Program-made: the position numbers and the translations under genes | Part shown: positions 50,321 through 60,499 of the stretch, piece after piece | Layout: each line of letters begins with the position of its first letter | Numbering within the stretch: position 1 is the first letter of the stretch | Notes under the pieces: model-generated | What the model saw: the letters and a program-made list of their open reading frames with translations, nothing else | The model's database searches: none | What the model was told of the DNA's origin: nothing | Source of the DNA: Candidatus Thiothrix putei | GTDB taxonomy: Bacteria > Pseudomonadota > Gammaproteobacteria > Thiotrichales > Thiotrichaceae | Assembly: GCA_029972225.1 (NCBI GenBank) | Contig: CP124756.1 | Span: 3,268,001-3,332,000 of the forward strand | Direction of reading: 5' to 3' | Length of the DNA: 64,000 nucleotides

Positions 50321-50402
50321 TAAGGTTCACCCCACCATTCGCATTCCCCCGCCCCCTACCCCTATAATGCCGCACCAAGTTAGTTTTGAAAGAGGAACCC
50401 CC

Positions 50403-50975
50403 GTGCGTATACGCCTAAAAACCAAGTGGAACAAGCAGGAACGTGAAGTTTCGCTGGAAGATACCGTCAGTGTGCTGGCGTTTAATACCTGGAAAATCGG
50501 GATGCAAACCCTGCTGGAAATCGAAAACGAAAATTTCCAGACCGACACCCAAATGCAACGCGTGATGGTGATGGAAGAAATCATGGCATTCATGATTCAC
50601 ATCCTCGACCGTATTTCTCATGACGTATTAAATGACGATGATCGGGCTGCACTTGTCACTACTTTCGCTTTGAAAATCGCCGACCACGTGCAAGACAATG
50701 CCCGCGATTTCGGGGGGCCAGGCGATTACCGTAACCCCTTCATCAATAAGCTCAACCAGCGTATGGAAGATTATGCGGAAACCACTTGGGGCAGAGTCGG
50801 GCAAGAACCCGGCTTTTCAATGGGGCTGGCGTTCGGCAACTTTATTGCCGAAGCCTTAGGTCCGCGTGACCGCAAATGGGTGTTGGACTATATCCAAAGG
50901 GTGCTGATGCCCGAAATGCTCAGCACTTACAAAAAAGTCCTAACCCGATTGGGAATGCTGGAAAGCCACAAGTGA
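50403..50975 (+). CDS. Conserved hypothetical protein
   Basis: 190 residues from a GTG at 50403 (VRIRLKTKWNKQER) preceded by AGAGGAACCCCC. The protein is mostly helical, soluble, with MVMEEIMAFMIHILDRISHDV and DYIQRVLMPEMLSTYKKVLTRL. No function recognised. Ends one base before the convergent alpha/beta hydrolase stop. Confidence 0.65.
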   Translation: MRIRLKTKWNKQEREVSLEDTVSVLAFNTWKIGMQTLLEIENENFQTDTQMQRVMVMEEIMAFMIHILDRISHDVLNDDDRAALVTTFALKIADHVQDNARDFGGPGDYRNPFINKLNQRMEDYAETTWGRVGQEPGFSMGLAFGNFIAEALGPRDRKWVLDYIQRVLMPEMLSTYKKVLTRLGMLESHK

Positions 50976-51881
50976 TTATTTCCAATCGACGAAAGTAGCA
51001 ACCTTGTCTGCCAACTCATCGGCATACAAATCCATGAAGAAATGATCGGCTCCGTCGATCGTTTCTGTTTTCAGGTTATCCTGTTTGATGCCTTCGAGCT
51101 TGGCAGGCAAATCATCGACCACTTCATCTGCCGACCCCATCACAATCAGCGTCGGCTTTTTGATCTTGGGTAATAAGCTAGGTGTATTCTTGCGCTCGTC
51201 ATCCTTGTAATAAGACACTACGCTATCCGCTGCGGCTTTAGCGTTTTCGCAATACACGAAACCGGGTAATGTCATCATCTCCGCGCCCTTACCTTCGCCC
51301 ACCAGCTTGGTAGCTTCCGCCATAATGTCTGCCAAAGGCTTTTTGTAACGTTCCTCGTATTCTTTACTGCTCTTATCCGCATCAGCCGTTGCCGGGGCAA
51401 TCGCTATAACTTTTTCCAGCAATTCAGAATCTTTTTCCGCCGCATACCACGCCACCTGATTGCCGCCACGTGAATGCCCTAAAATAGCCACTTTGCCAGC
51501 ACCCTGTTCTTTCGACCAATTCATCCACGCATCGAGCTCCGCCACTGCATCTTCATGCTTATGCTTGTGCTCAATGGTGCAATCCAGCATCTCGGAAGGG
51601 CGCTTATCCACTGCGTAACTGAGGTTGACGTTGAGGGTGTTGTAACCCTTTTCCTTCAGCAACTCGCTCAAGGATTGCATGATTTCCATCTTGTTGTGTG
51701 CCAACGTGCCATGCTGCATCAAGATAACGCCATCTTTAGCCGTTTTTCCATCTGCCAAAGTCAATTCACCACGCAAGGTAATGTCGCCTTGCTTAACCGT
51801 CACTTCTTCCGCTTGCAATGTGCTAAAGGCTGCTACCAACGAAAATGCTACCGCACCTGTAAAACGTTTTACCAAACTCAT
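50976..51881 (-). CDS. Exported alpha/beta hydrolase
   Basis: 301 residues with a Sec signal peptide (cleaved around STLQAEE). The nucleophile elbow is GHSRGG near residue 165 and the catalytic histidine probably in DGADHFFMD. A likely acid lies in GSADEVVDD. The substrate is unknown; the fold and export point to a periplasmic esterase-like enzyme. Confidence 0.82.
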   Translation of the reverse strand: MSLVKRFTGAVAFSLVAAFSTLQAEEVTVKQGDITLRGELTLADGKTAKDGVILMQHGTLAHNKMEIMQSLSELLKEKGYNTLNVNLSYAVDKRPSEMLDCTIEHKHKHEDAVAELDAWMNWSKEQGAGKVAILGHSRGGNQVAWYAAEKDSELLEKVIAIAPATADADKSSKEYEERYKKPLADIMAEATKLVGEGKGAEMMTLPGFVYCENAKAAADSVVSYYKDDERKNTPSLLPKIKKPTLIVMGSADEVVDDLPAKLEGIKQDNLKTETIDGADHFFMDLYADELADKVATFVDWK

Positions 51882-51900
51882 CTCATCCTCCTACTCTTAT

Positions 51901-53070
51901 TCAAATGCCCATCGCTCGTTTCGCGATTTCGTATTTTAGAAAGCTCATTTGATTGACGATAGATAACCCCGAATTGCGCAGGATTTTCCAGGGTGTCAAG
52001 GTATTACCAAATAACAAACGGAAACCTTCCATCGCCTTTTGTGTCAGCACATTATCGCCGCGCCGCGCCCGTTCGTAAGCACGTAACACTTTCACGCTGC
52101 CCACATCGCCCTGCGCTTGGCAGATTTGCTGGGCTAATTCCACCGCATCTTTAATGCCCAGATTCACACCCTGCCCTGCCAAGGGGTGAATGGTGTGTGC
52201 CGCATCGCCCACCAACGCTACACGTTCCTGAATATAAGGCTCAGCATGACGACCACGCAGTGAAAACGCCGCCCGTTCCCCCACAGCAGTAACGTCGCCT
52301 AAACGAAAATCCAAGGCTTGCGCCAGTTCGCGGCAGAAATCGTTATCCGACAAACGCAACATGGCATCTGCACGATAAGCAGGCAATGTCCAAACAATCG
52401 AACAGAAGCCATCGGCGAGTGGTAAAAAGGCTAACGGGCCACCCGGCATAAAGCGCTGCCAAGCCGTGAACTGGTGCGCTAATTCTGTTTGCACCACGCA
52501 AATCAGCCCTTTTTGCCCGTAATCTTGTGTTTCCATCCCAATACCCGCCAGTTGGCGGACTTTGGATTGTGCGCCATCCGCCCCTACCAACAGTTTGGCT
52601 TGCAAAACCTCCCCGCTGTGCAAAGTAGCGGTGACTTGCTGCGCATCAACCAGCACCTCGGCGAGTTTATCGGGGCAAAACACATCAACACCATCCAGAG
52701 CTTGCAAGGTATCCAGCAGCGCCAGTTGTATCACCCGGTTTTCAACAATATGCCCAAGGTCTGGCTCACCCAAATCCGCCGCATCAAAACGAATTTCACC
52801 CGTACCGGTGGCATCCCACACCTGCATGGCCTCGTAAGGAAACGCACGACGCGCCACAATCCCTTCCCATGCACCCGCTGCAAGCAACGCCCGCTGCGAC
52901 GCACGGCTGATAGCCGACACGCGCAAATCATAGGGATCATCAGGGGAAAATAGTGCGGGTTGATGCGCTTCGAGCACCGCAACGCGCTTACCCGATTGGC
53001 CTAACAAACAAGCCAGCGTCGCACCGACCATGCCGCCGCCTGCAATAATGACATCGTATTGCACTTGCAT
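51901..53070 (-). CDS. UbiH/UbiI/VisC-family FAD monooxygenase
   Basis: 389-residue flavoprotein of the ubiquinone-hydroxylase group. It has the FAD site IIAGGGMVGATLAC, the DG motif LVGADGAQSKVRQL and GDAAHTIHPLAGQGVNLG that closes the FAD site. Probably hydroxylates a ubiquinone precursor ring; which carbon cannot be told from sequence, so I give no specific symbol. Confidence 0.9.
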   Translation of the reverse strand: MQVQYDVIIAGGGMVGATLACLLGQSGKRVAVLEAHQPALFSPDDPYDLRVSAISRASQRALLAAGAWEGIVARRAFPYEAMQVWDATGTGEIRFDAADLGEPDLGHIVENRVIQLALLDTLQALDGVDVFCPDKLAEVLVDAQQVTATLHSGEVLQAKLLVGADGAQSKVRQLAGIGMETQDYGQKGLICVVQTELAHQFTAWQRFMPGGPLAFLPLADGFCSIVWTLPAYRADAMLRLSDNDFCRELAQALDFRLGDVTAVGERAAFSLRGRHAEPYIQERVALVGDAAHTIHPLAGQGVNLGIKDAVELAQQICQAQGDVGSVKVLRAYERARRGDNVLTQKAMEGFRLLFGNTLTPWKILRNSGLSIVNQMSFLKYEIAKRAMGI

Positions 53071-53156
53071 TGCCTTTATCCTTTGCAGAGTTACCTAAGC
53101 AGCAAGACTACAGCAAAGCAGACGCAGGAAATACCGCTTCGGGTCAAATTGACGGG

Positions 53157-53468
53157 TTATTGCACTAACCAAGGCCACAACAATAATTTACCGGGGGTTG
53201 CCCCCAATAAACTCCAGAACCCGATGAAATACACTAGCGGTACAGCCACGAATACCCCATGTAGGGTGCTATTTTCGTAAGAAGCGTGATACAACAGCCA
53301 CGTTTGCCCAAATACAAACGACAAGACGAACATCAATAACAGGCTGATCAGCAGTAAATCAAAGGCAAATGCCAACAGGCGCATCCCTAAGTTTCGATGG
53401 CTTGGCTGGCACACATGCGACATAAAATACCCTTTAGCGGGCGGAGTCAGTTGATGATTGATTTTCAT
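53157..53468 (-). CDS. Short RDD-domain membrane protein
   Basis: 103 residues from ATG 53468 (preceded by AAGGAGTG). The RDD-type pattern is visible (RLLAFAFDLLLISLLL, two membrane segments, and GATPGKLLL), but the protein ends in WPWLVQ shortly after the conserved GATPGK. The family normally continues for 40 or more residues, so it is a short or truncated member. The downstream 53071-53156 has no recognisable continuation. Confidence 0.65.
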   Translation of the reverse strand: MKINHQLTPPAKGYFMSHVCQPSHRNLGMRLLAFAFDLLLISLLLMFVLSFVFGQTWLLYHASYENSTLHGVFVAVPLVYFIGFWSLLGATPGKLLLWPWLVQ

Positions 53469-53567
53469 GAATGACACTCCTTGTCACCTCGCAACACTCA
53501 AGCTATGAAGTATAGTCTGCTACCAGCAAAACTGCTGATAAAAGTATCTGTTAGTTAGCCAAAATGT

Positions 53568-54350
53568 TCAGAAGATAAAACTCGGTAGCGTGTATTCTGC
53601 TGATAAACCAAAATGTTCTGGATAATCAACATGCACAAAATACAAACCAGACGCAGGAGCCGTCATGCCTGCTTGTGTACGATCACGCTGCTCCAATAAG
53701 TCACCTATCCAGTCTACCGGGCGTTCACCGGCTCCCACCATCAACAACGAACCGGTGATATTGCGCACCATGTGATGCAAGAAAGCATTAGCCACCAAAT
53801 CCAAATAAATGAACTCACCTTCGCGACTCACGGTCACTTCCAGCATCTCGCGTACCGCGTGACGCGCCTGGCAACCTGCTGCCCGAAAACTGGAAAAGTC
53901 CTGCTCACCCAGCAAGACCTGCGCTGCCTCATGCATTACTGCTGCATCTAATGAACCGTGTTGCCAACAAACCCGTTGCTGCAACAATGCCGGGCGTGCC
54001 TGACGGTTGAGAATAATGTAACGGTAACGCCGCGCCCGTGCCGAAAATCGCGCATGGAAGTCATCTGCAACCGGCTGAATCCAACGCATTGCCACCCCAT
54101 CCGGTAAATGGGCATTCGTGCCAAACAACCAACCCCGCAAGGGGCGCTGTGCATGGGTTTCAAAGTGAATGACTTGCCCAATACCGTGTACCCCTGAATC
54201 GGTGCGCCCTGCGCATACCACCGCAATCGGCTCAGCCGCCACGGTAGACAGCGCCTGTTCGACATAACCCTGCACCGTTGGCCCGTGACTCAAACGCTGC
54301 CAACCAAAGAAGGGGCTTCCATCGTATTCGATACACGCTGCAAATTTCAT
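53568..54350 (-). CDS. truA: tRNA pseudouridine(38-40) synthase TruA
   Basis: 260 residues. Catalytic aspartate in GRTDSGVHGIGQ, plus family segments YDGSPFFGWQR, RRYRYIILN, FRAAGCQ and the C-terminal FLHHMVRNITGSLL. It lies downstream of fimV on the same strand, the order fimV-truA found in Pseudomonas and relatives. Confidence 0.96.
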   Translation of the reverse strand: MKFAACIEYDGSPFFGWQRLSHGPTVQGYVEQALSTVAAEPIAVVCAGRTDSGVHGIGQVIHFETHAQRPLRGWLFGTNAHLPDGVAMRWIQPVADDFHARFSARARRYRYIILNRQARPALLQQRVCWQHGSLDAAVMHEAAQVLLGEQDFSSFRAAGCQARHAVREMLEVTVSREGEFIYLDLVANAFLHHMVRNITGSLLMVGAGERPVDWIGDLLEQRDRTQAGMTAPASGLYFVHVDYPEHFGLSAEYTLPSFIF

Positions 54351-54380
54351 GACACTTATCTCAGGGGCAGTAAAAACACA

Positions 54381-54412
54381 AAAGGCCGGGTTAACCGGCC
54401 TTTATAACGTGA
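54381..54412 (-). terminator. Rho-independent terminator between fimV and truA
   Basis: 9-bp stem AAAGGCCGG/CCGGCCTTT (54381-54389, 54395-54403) with a 5-base loop. On the minus strand it is followed by TTTTGTGTTTTT, a good termination signal for fimV. Confidence 0.8.
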
Positions 54413-54425
54413 AAGTGAAGATTCC

Positions 54426-57400
54426 TCAACCTGTCTGGTGGAGCAGCATTTCCGCTTCGCGACGTTGATCGTCGTTGCCTTCAACCATGACTTCTTCCAA
54501 GGTACTGCGAGCACCTTCGATGTCGCCCATATCCAGATAAGCCCGTGCCAAATCCAATTTAGTGCTGATATGCGCTTCGTGCAAGTCAATTTCCTCATCG
54601 GGGAAGTCGAGGAATGACAAGGCATCGTCAATATCACCTAACCAATCTTTATCTTCATCACTGATCGGCGCGTAGAAGGTATCCTTGGGCAAAATGCGCT
54701 TGATGCCGGTTTCATTATCCAAATGCAAGTTCAAATGTGTCGCATTGGAAGCCACAGCCATTTCAGGCTCAACCGCCACAACAGGTGGATTCTCAACAAC
54801 CGCTGCATTGTCATCCACGTCGGTGAGATCAAAGTCCAACAGATCGTCGGTGTTACCTGCATCGTGCTGGTTATGGGAAACGGCTACAACGTCTGGTTGT
54901 GGCTGCTGTGGCTTGCTCGCCCCATCCAACGCTTCCAGATCGAAATCAAAATCCAAGTCATCATCCAACTCACCTAGCTCAAATGTATCATCTGCTGTCA
55001 GCGTTTCATCTTTTGCTTTATCCGCTGTCAGGTCAGATAAATCAGGCGTTTGTGCTGCGGGCAGCGGCTGATCCGCTGCTACATCGGCAACATCTTCGTC
55101 CTGTAAGAGCTTATCAAGATCAATGTCATCAAAATCTAAATCACCCAGATCCAGATCATTAAAGTCCTCTTCCAGTTCAGCTTTAGGCATAGCTGGAGCA
55201 GCAGAGGCCACTGGAAGGGTATCATCTGAATCGTGGGATGACGCCAAAGCCACACCAGCCGTTGCAGCAGCAACACCGCCCAAGGCCGCAGCCACTGTAG
55301 CCGCAACAGAAGGTATCGCAGCAGCTTGACTCATATCACCTTGATAGAGACGGTTATCCGGGCTAATTTTGCGTCCCCACTCCACAACAGACTGCCATAA
55401 AGCCTCTTTACCTTTAACGGGCATCGCAGCGAATTGTTGCGCCTGGCTGTCAAATGCATCGCGGTTATTCGCAACGAAGTAACACTCCATTAACTTGTGA
55501 CGATACTCTGGCTTATCAGGATAACGCTCAATGCATTTTTTCAGCTCGGTTTCTGCCTGTTGATACAGGCCATAAGCGATATACACATTGGCTTCTGTTA
55601 AACAATCATCTTCATTAGCTTCAGCGGATGGCTCAGCCCCTATTCCACCAATCCCAAAAGGATCCTCCTCTGCCTTTGCAGATGCCGCCAGCACGCCGTA
55701 GGTATTGCCTTTGTCGGCTTTTTCCAATTCCCGTTCCAGGGCATTCATATCAAATGGTTCATCGGCTACCGGAACATCCAGATCATCATCCAGATTAGCC
55801 ACCCGGCTTTGCGCTTGACCAGATGCAGCATTATCTGGTTTGCGACGGCGTCCCAATAACCACAGCAATAACAGCAATGCCAGAGAACCCGCCCCAATTT
55901 TCAATGCTAACGGTGACGTTAACAGCCCCAACAGATCGTCACCACCACTGGTTTGCTCCGCAAACGGGCTTGGCTCTTTCACCGCTTTTTGTGCATCTGC
56001 TGCCGGTGTAACAGGTACAATTGCAGGCTTTAACGGCACTGCACTGGTATTACTTGTTGCCGTATCTGCTGGCGTGGCTACCGTACTCGTATTCTGGCCT
56101 AAAGCGGTATTAGTCTTAGTTACTGTCTCAGTAGGCAACACAGTTGCTGGTTGTGTCGGCTGCTCTGTCCGCAAAATGGTATTGTTATCTTGACCGTTGA
56201 CATTTGCCATTTGCATTTGAATGTCTTTACCTTGCTCTGGCGTCACTGCCGCAGGCTGCGTGCCTACGCCCTGAGCATCGGCTGTATCAGCCGTAGACGG
56301 AACGTTAATACCATTAGCAGCCAGTTGTTTTTGCAAATCGGCAAGCTGGCTATCACGCAACTCCAGCAAACGATTTTTCTTGTTCAGCATCGACTCAAGA
56401 TCGGTTACACGTGACTTGAGTTCATTGTTTTCATTTTGACGCGCCGCCAAGGATTCATTTGCCAATGCCAGTTGCTTCTCGATTTCTGCTAATTTGGCAG
56501 TGCCCGCAGCGACTGCGGCATTATTAGCGGTGCCTTCACCTGTTTTAGCACCTAATACCTCAAGACGTGCTTTATCTGTCGCATTGTTAGCTGCTTTCGC
56601 TGGTGTTGCGTTTGCTTGAGTTGCTGGCGTCGTCTTGGCTTGCTTGGTATCTTGACCTTGTTGGGGCACGGTATTACCTGCCAGAGATTTTCTCAGTTCA
56701 CGCCATTCAGCATTTTGCTGACGAATTTGGCGACGTGCCTCTGCTTGTGGCACTGCACTGATTTCGCTACCGCTTGGCGCTTTCATCAGCGCACCGGCAC
56801 GGAGATTGTTGATGTTTTTATCAATGAAAGCCCCCGGATTTGCCCGGAATAAAGCCATCATCATTTGGTCATTACTGACACCCGCACGCTGGAGACGTGA
56901 AGCCACACGGAATAGCGTATCACCTGATTTGACGCGATAAGTACGGTTCCGAGAAGCAGCAGGTTGTTGCGCTGCTGGTGTAGCGGTAGCTGCGGCTGGC
57001 TCACGTGCCGGACGACGTACATTACCGGTAGCTTTAGGCTCCGCTCGCACTGCGGCTTCCCCAGCGACCGTATTACCCGGCTGCATAAGTACAGGCGGAT
57101 CCAGCATCACAGTATATTCTTTTAGTAACTGTCCCTGAGGCCAGCTCACTTCAAGCAGGAAATTAACAAATGGTTCCTGAATCGGCGCATCAGATGATAC
57201 TAAAATTACAGGCTTGCCACTTTGAACCGTTGGCGTAAAGCGCAAATTACCGAGGAACTCAGGACGTGCCACCCCAACTCGATTGAATACCTCCGGCGGC
57301 GCTAAACGTACCTGAATCTGACTGGCATCTGCCGGGGCAGCAGACAGCAAGTCAATTTTTGCACGCAATGGCTGGTTTAAGTGAGAGTTAGACTCAATAT

Positions 57401-57479
57401 CCCCAAGCCCCAAGGCACTGGAGGCCGCTGGATACGCTCCGGCGATGAATATAGCTAAGCTCAAGGCTTGTTTATTCAC
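54426..57479 (-). CDS. fimV: FimV-like pilus assembly/polarity protein
   Basis: 1017 residues. Signal-like N-terminus, periplasmic FimV domain to about residue 130, LysM peptidoglycan-binding domain about 180-235 (YRVKSGDTLFRVASRLQ). A coiled coil follows (LANESLAARQNENNELK), then one membrane span near 530-545 (LALLLLLWLLGRRRK), acidic linkers and the C-terminal helical domain (LDLARAYLDMGDIEGARSTL). Anchors pili and polar proteins in relatives; here in the leuCDB-usg-fimV-truA order. Confidence 0.93.
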   Translation of the reverse strand: MNKQALSLAIFIAGAYPAASSALGLGDIESNSHLNQPLRAKIDLLSAAPADASQIQVRLAPPEVFNRVGVARPEFLGNLRFTPTVQSGKPVILVSSDAPIQEPFVNFLLEVSWPQGQLLKEYTVMLDPPVLMQPGNTVAGEAAVRAEPKATGNVRRPAREPAAATATPAAQQPAASRNRTYRVKSGDTLFRVASRLQRAGVSNDQMMMALFRANPGAFIDKNINNLRAGALMKAPSGSEISAVPQAEARRQIRQQNAEWRELRKSLAGNTVPQQGQDTKQAKTTPATQANATPAKAANNATDKARLEVLGAKTGEGTANNAAVAAGTAKLAEIEKQLALANESLAARQNENNELKSRVTDLESMLNKKNRLLELRDSQLADLQKQLAANGINVPSTADTADAQGVGTQPAAVTPEQGKDIQMQMANVNGQDNNTILRTEQPTQPATVLPTETVTKTNTALGQNTSTVATPADTATSNTSAVPLKPAIVPVTPAADAQKAVKEPSPFAEQTSGGDDLLGLLTSPLALKIGAGSLALLLLLWLLGRRRKPDNAASGQAQSRVANLDDDLDVPVADEPFDMNALERELEKADKGNTYGVLAASAKAEEDPFGIGGIGAEPSAEANEDDCLTEANVYIAYGLYQQAETELKKCIERYPDKPEYRHKLMECYFVANNRDAFDSQAQQFAAMPVKGKEALWQSVVEWGRKISPDNRLYQGDMSQAAAIPSVAATVAAALGGVAAATAGVALASSHDSDDTLPVASAAPAMPKAELEEDFNDLDLGDLDFDDIDLDKLLQDEDVADVAADQPLPAAQTPDLSDLTADKAKDETLTADDTFELGELDDDLDFDFDLEALDGASKPQQPQPDVVAVSHNQHDAGNTDDLLDFDLTDVDDNAAVVENPPVVAVEPEMAVASNATHLNLHLDNETGIKRILPKDTFYAPISDEDKDWLGDIDDALSFLDFPDEEIDLHEAHISTKLDLARAYLDMGDIEGARSTLEEVMVEGNDDQRREAEMLLHQTG

Positions 57480-57735
57480 TGCAATTCCCCTTCAATTGAT
57501 TCTTTATCTGTGTAAGATTGTGGCATCCCTGATTCATCACCTTCATAACTTTTATTAACCATTATTATTTTGATGAATAGCGATTCTGGTTGTTGTTTCT
57601 TAACGCTGGAACTTTATATTAGTACATTATGCTCAGCAATGTTGCCCCGATACAAGCCTTTAGGAAGATGCTAACACCTAACCGTATCTGCAAGCCATTG
57701 TGGGCAACAGTGAATTAATTCCCGCTTAACCACAC

Positions 57736-58758
57736 CTATATATAATCGCGTACTAATATTTCGGCAATTTGCACACTATTTAACGCAGCACCTTTACGGA
57801 CATTATCAGCAACCACCCATAAATCTAAACCAGACGTGCACGAAATATCTTCACGGATACGGCTAACATAAACCACATCGCTATTAACAGCCTCGGTCAC
57901 AGGGGTTGGATAACCACCATCTTGACGTTCATCCAACACTTCAACGCCAGCCGCTTGACTTAACAACGCGGTTGCTTCAGCCGCCGTCAGCTTGCGCTGC
58001 GTTTCAATATGAATAGCCGCTGCATGACCAAAAAACACGGGTACACGCACCGCTGTTGGATTCACCCCAAGCTCAGGCAAACCCATGATTTTACGGGTTT
58101 CCTGCACCACCTTCATTTCTTCCCAAGTATAGCCGTTTTCCTGAAACGCACCGATATGTGGGAAGAGATTAAAGGCAATTTGTTTGGCGTACAGCTCCGG
58201 TTCAACCGGACGGGCGTTGAGTAATTGCGCGGTTTGATGCGCCAACTCATTAATACCTGCACGCCCCGTACCGGAAACTGCCTGATATGTCGCCAGGTTA
58301 ATGCGGGTAATTTCAGCAGCATCATGCAAGGGTTTTAACGCCACCAGCATTTGGCTCACCATACTGCTGGGATTCGCAATAATCCCGCGTTGCTTATACC
58401 CCGCAATCGCGGCTGGATTCACCTCTGGTACGACCAACGGTACATCCGCATCAAAGCGAAAATAGGCGCTGTCATCAATAACAAGGCAACCAGCGGCGAC
58501 TGCTTTTGGCACATAATCCGCCGCTACCGTTTCAGTGCTGGCAAATAATGCCAATTGCACGCTGGAAAAGTCGAAATCTTCGACTGATTCAATATCCAGC
58601 GTTTTATTGCCGAAATCGACGTATTGTTCGCCATCGGTGGCAAATTCCAGTGCATATATTTTGCCAATTGGAAATTTACGCTTTGCCAGCAAGTCCAGTA
58701 TGGCTTCACCAACCAGACTGCCGGTTCCAACAACTGCTACATTATAAGTCTTAGCCAT
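57736..58758 (-). CDS. usg: Usg-1-like aspartate-semialdehyde dehydrogenase homologue lacking the catalytic cysteine
   Basis: 340 residues with the ASADH fold: VVGTGSLVGEAILDLL and VPLVVPEVNP. The segment that in true Asd is NPNCSTIQ reads NPSSMVSQMLVALKPLH here, so the active-site cysteine is replaced by serine. The glutamine of YQAVSGTG and the histidine of FFGHAAAIHIE are kept. Escherichia coli Usg shows the same loss. It sits directly before fimV, where Pseudomonas has asd and then the Usg homologue; no true asd is in this window. Confidence 0.85.
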   Translation of the reverse strand: MAKTYNVAVVGTGSLVGEAILDLLAKRKFPIGKIYALEFATDGEQYVDFGNKTLDIESVEDFDFSSVQLALFASTETVAADYVPKAVAAGCLVIDDSAYFRFDADVPLVVPEVNPAAIAGYKQRGIIANPSSMVSQMLVALKPLHDAAEITRINLATYQAVSGTGRAGINELAHQTAQLLNARPVEPELYAKQIAFNLFPHIGAFQENGYTWEEMKVVQETRKIMGLPELGVNPTAVRVPVFFGHAAAIHIETQRKLTAAEATALLSQAAGVEVLDERQDGGYPTPVTEAVNSDVVYVSRIREDISCTSGLDLWVVADNVRKGAALNSVQIAEILVRDYI

Positions 58759-58760
58759 GA

Positions 58761-59846
58761 TTACCCTTGTAAAGCTGCAACAACCGCATCACCCATTTCC
58801 GCCGTGCCCACCTTGCGGTCGCCCTCGGTATAAATGTCGCCGGTGCGCACGCCTGATGCCAGCACTGTTTTCACTGCCCGCTCGATGCGCTCAGCCAGTT
58901 CTGGACGATTGAGGCTGTAACGCAGCAACATGGCCACGGACAGAATGGTTGCCAACGGGTTAGCAATGCCTTTGCCTGCAATGTCGGGCGCAGAACCGTG
59001 GATCGGTTCGTACAAGCCGCACGCAGAAGAATTCAGGGAGGCAGAAGGCAACATGCCGATAGAGCCGGTCAGCATCGCCGCCGCATCTGAGAGCACGTCA
59101 CCGAACAAGTTACTGGTTACAATCACATCAAATTGCTTCGGTGCACGTACCAATTGCATTGCCGCGTTATCGACGTACATGTGGCTGAGTTCAACTTCAG
59201 GGTATTCCTTGCCAACCTTTTCGACGATTTCGCGCCACAGTTCGCAGACTTCCAGCACGTTGGCTTTATCAACGGAACACAGGCGTTTGTTACGTTTCAT
59301 TGCGGTTTCAAAGCCGACACGGGCAATGCGTTCGATTTCGGATTCGGTGTAAGTCGCGGAGTTGAAGCCTTGGCGTTCACCGTTTTCCAACACCCGAATG
59401 CCGCGTGGTTGACCGAAGTAAATACCGCCGGTTAATTCGCGCACGATCATAATGTCCAGACCTGCCACCACTTCCGGTTTCAGGGTGGAAGCCGATGCGA
59501 GTTCTTCGTACAGAATCGCGGGGCGCAGGTTCGCAAACAAACCCAAATCAGCGCGAATTGCCAGCAAACCGCGTTCGGGGCGCAACGGGCGATCCAGCGC
59601 ATCGTATTGGGGGCCACCCACCGCACCGAGCAAAATTGCATCGGCTTTTTGTGCCAACGCACGGGTGGAATCGGGGTACGGTTGCCCTTCTTTGTCGTAA
59701 GCGATACCGCCGATATTGGCGTATTCCAGCTCTACCGACAGTGTGCCTTCAGCGGTAAAAACGTTGAGAACTTTAACCGCTTCTGCCACGATTTCCGGGC
59801 CAATTCCGTCACCGGGCAATACTAAAACTTTGTGTGTCATAACCAT
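58761..59846 (-). CDS. leuB: 3-isopropylmalate dehydrogenase
   Basis: Leucine-biosynthesis enzyme, 361 residues. NAD site [11 protein letters not shown], active-site motif [15 protein letters not shown] and [17 protein letters not shown] are visible. Two possible starts two codons apart (59846, 59840). It lies 2 bp after usg and 17 bp before leuD: leuC-leuD-leuB order on the minus strand. Confidence 0.96.
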   Translation of the reverse strand: MVMTHKVLVLPGDGIGPEIVAEAVKVLNVFTAEGTLSVELEYANIGGIAYDKEGQPYPDSTRALAQKADAILLGAVGGPQYDALDRPLRPERGLLAIRADLGLFANLRPAILYEELASASTLKPEVVAGLDIMIVRELTGGIYFGQPRGIRVLENGERQGFNSATYTESEIERIARVGFETAMKRNKRLCSVDKANVLEVCELWREIVEKVGKEYPEVELSHMYVDNAAMQLVRAPKQFDVIVTSNLFGDVLSDAAAMLTGSIGMLPSASLNSSACGLYEPIHGSAPDIAGKGIANPLATILSVAMLLRYSLNRPELAERIERAVKTVLASGVRTGDIYTEGDRKVGTAEMGDAVVAALQG

Positions 59847-59863
59847 CTAACCCAAATCAAATC

Positions 59864-60499
59864 TTAAAATAACCAAGGCGCGACTTGCTTACGCTTTGCT
59901 TCATACGCCCGAATATCATCGGCATGTTGCAAGGTCAGCCCAATATCATCCAACCCGTTCAGCAAACAATACTTGCGGAAGTCGTCAATGCTGAACGCGA
60001 ACGCTGCGCCACTCGGCGTGACCACTTGCTGCGCTTCCAGATTCACAGTGAGCTGATAGCCCTCGGTGGCTTGCGCCTCAACGAACAACTGATCAACCAC
60101 TTCAGCAGGCAAGGTCAACGGCAACAAGCCATTCTTGAAGCTGTTGTTGAAGAAAATATCCGCGTAACTCGGCGCAATCACCGCACGAATGCCGTAATCC
60201 GTCAACGCCCATACCGCGTGTTCCCGCGACGAACCACAGCCGAAGTTTTCACGCGCCAACAGCACGGAAGCACCCGCATAACGTGGCGCATTCAGCACGA
60301 AATCGGGGTTCGGAGTGCGCTTGCTGTGATCCATACCCGGTTCACCCGGTTCGAGGTAACGCCAGTCGTCAAACAGCGTGGGGCCAAAGCCGGTACGCTG
60401 GATGGATTTCAAATATTGCTTGGGGATAATCGCATCGGTATCGACGTTAGAACGGTCGAGTGGCACGACTAAACCTGTGTGTACGGTAAATTTTTCCAT
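59864..60499 (-). CDS. leuD: 3-isopropylmalate dehydratase small subunit
   Basis: 211 residues, LeuD family: [15 protein letters not shown], and the substrate-specificity region [17 protein letters not shown] with FGCGSS. Pairs with LeuC. Its start shares one base with the leuC stop (coupled translation). Confidence 0.96.
   Translation of the reverse strand: MEKFTVHTGLVVPLDRSNVDTDAIIPKQYLKSIQRTGFGPTLFDDWRYLEPGEPGMDHSKRTPNPDFVLNAPRYAGASVLLARENFGCGSSREHAVWALTDYGIRAVIAPSYADIFFNNSFKNGLLPLTLPAEVVDQLFVEAQATEGYQLTVNLEAQQVVTPSGAAFAFSIDDFRKYCLLNGLDDIGLTLQHADDIRAYEAKRKQVAPWLF

Noticed and set aside
57736-58758. Genuine aspartate-semialdehyde dehydrogenase (asd)
   Set aside because: The catalytic cysteine is replaced by serine and the sequence context matches Usg-1.
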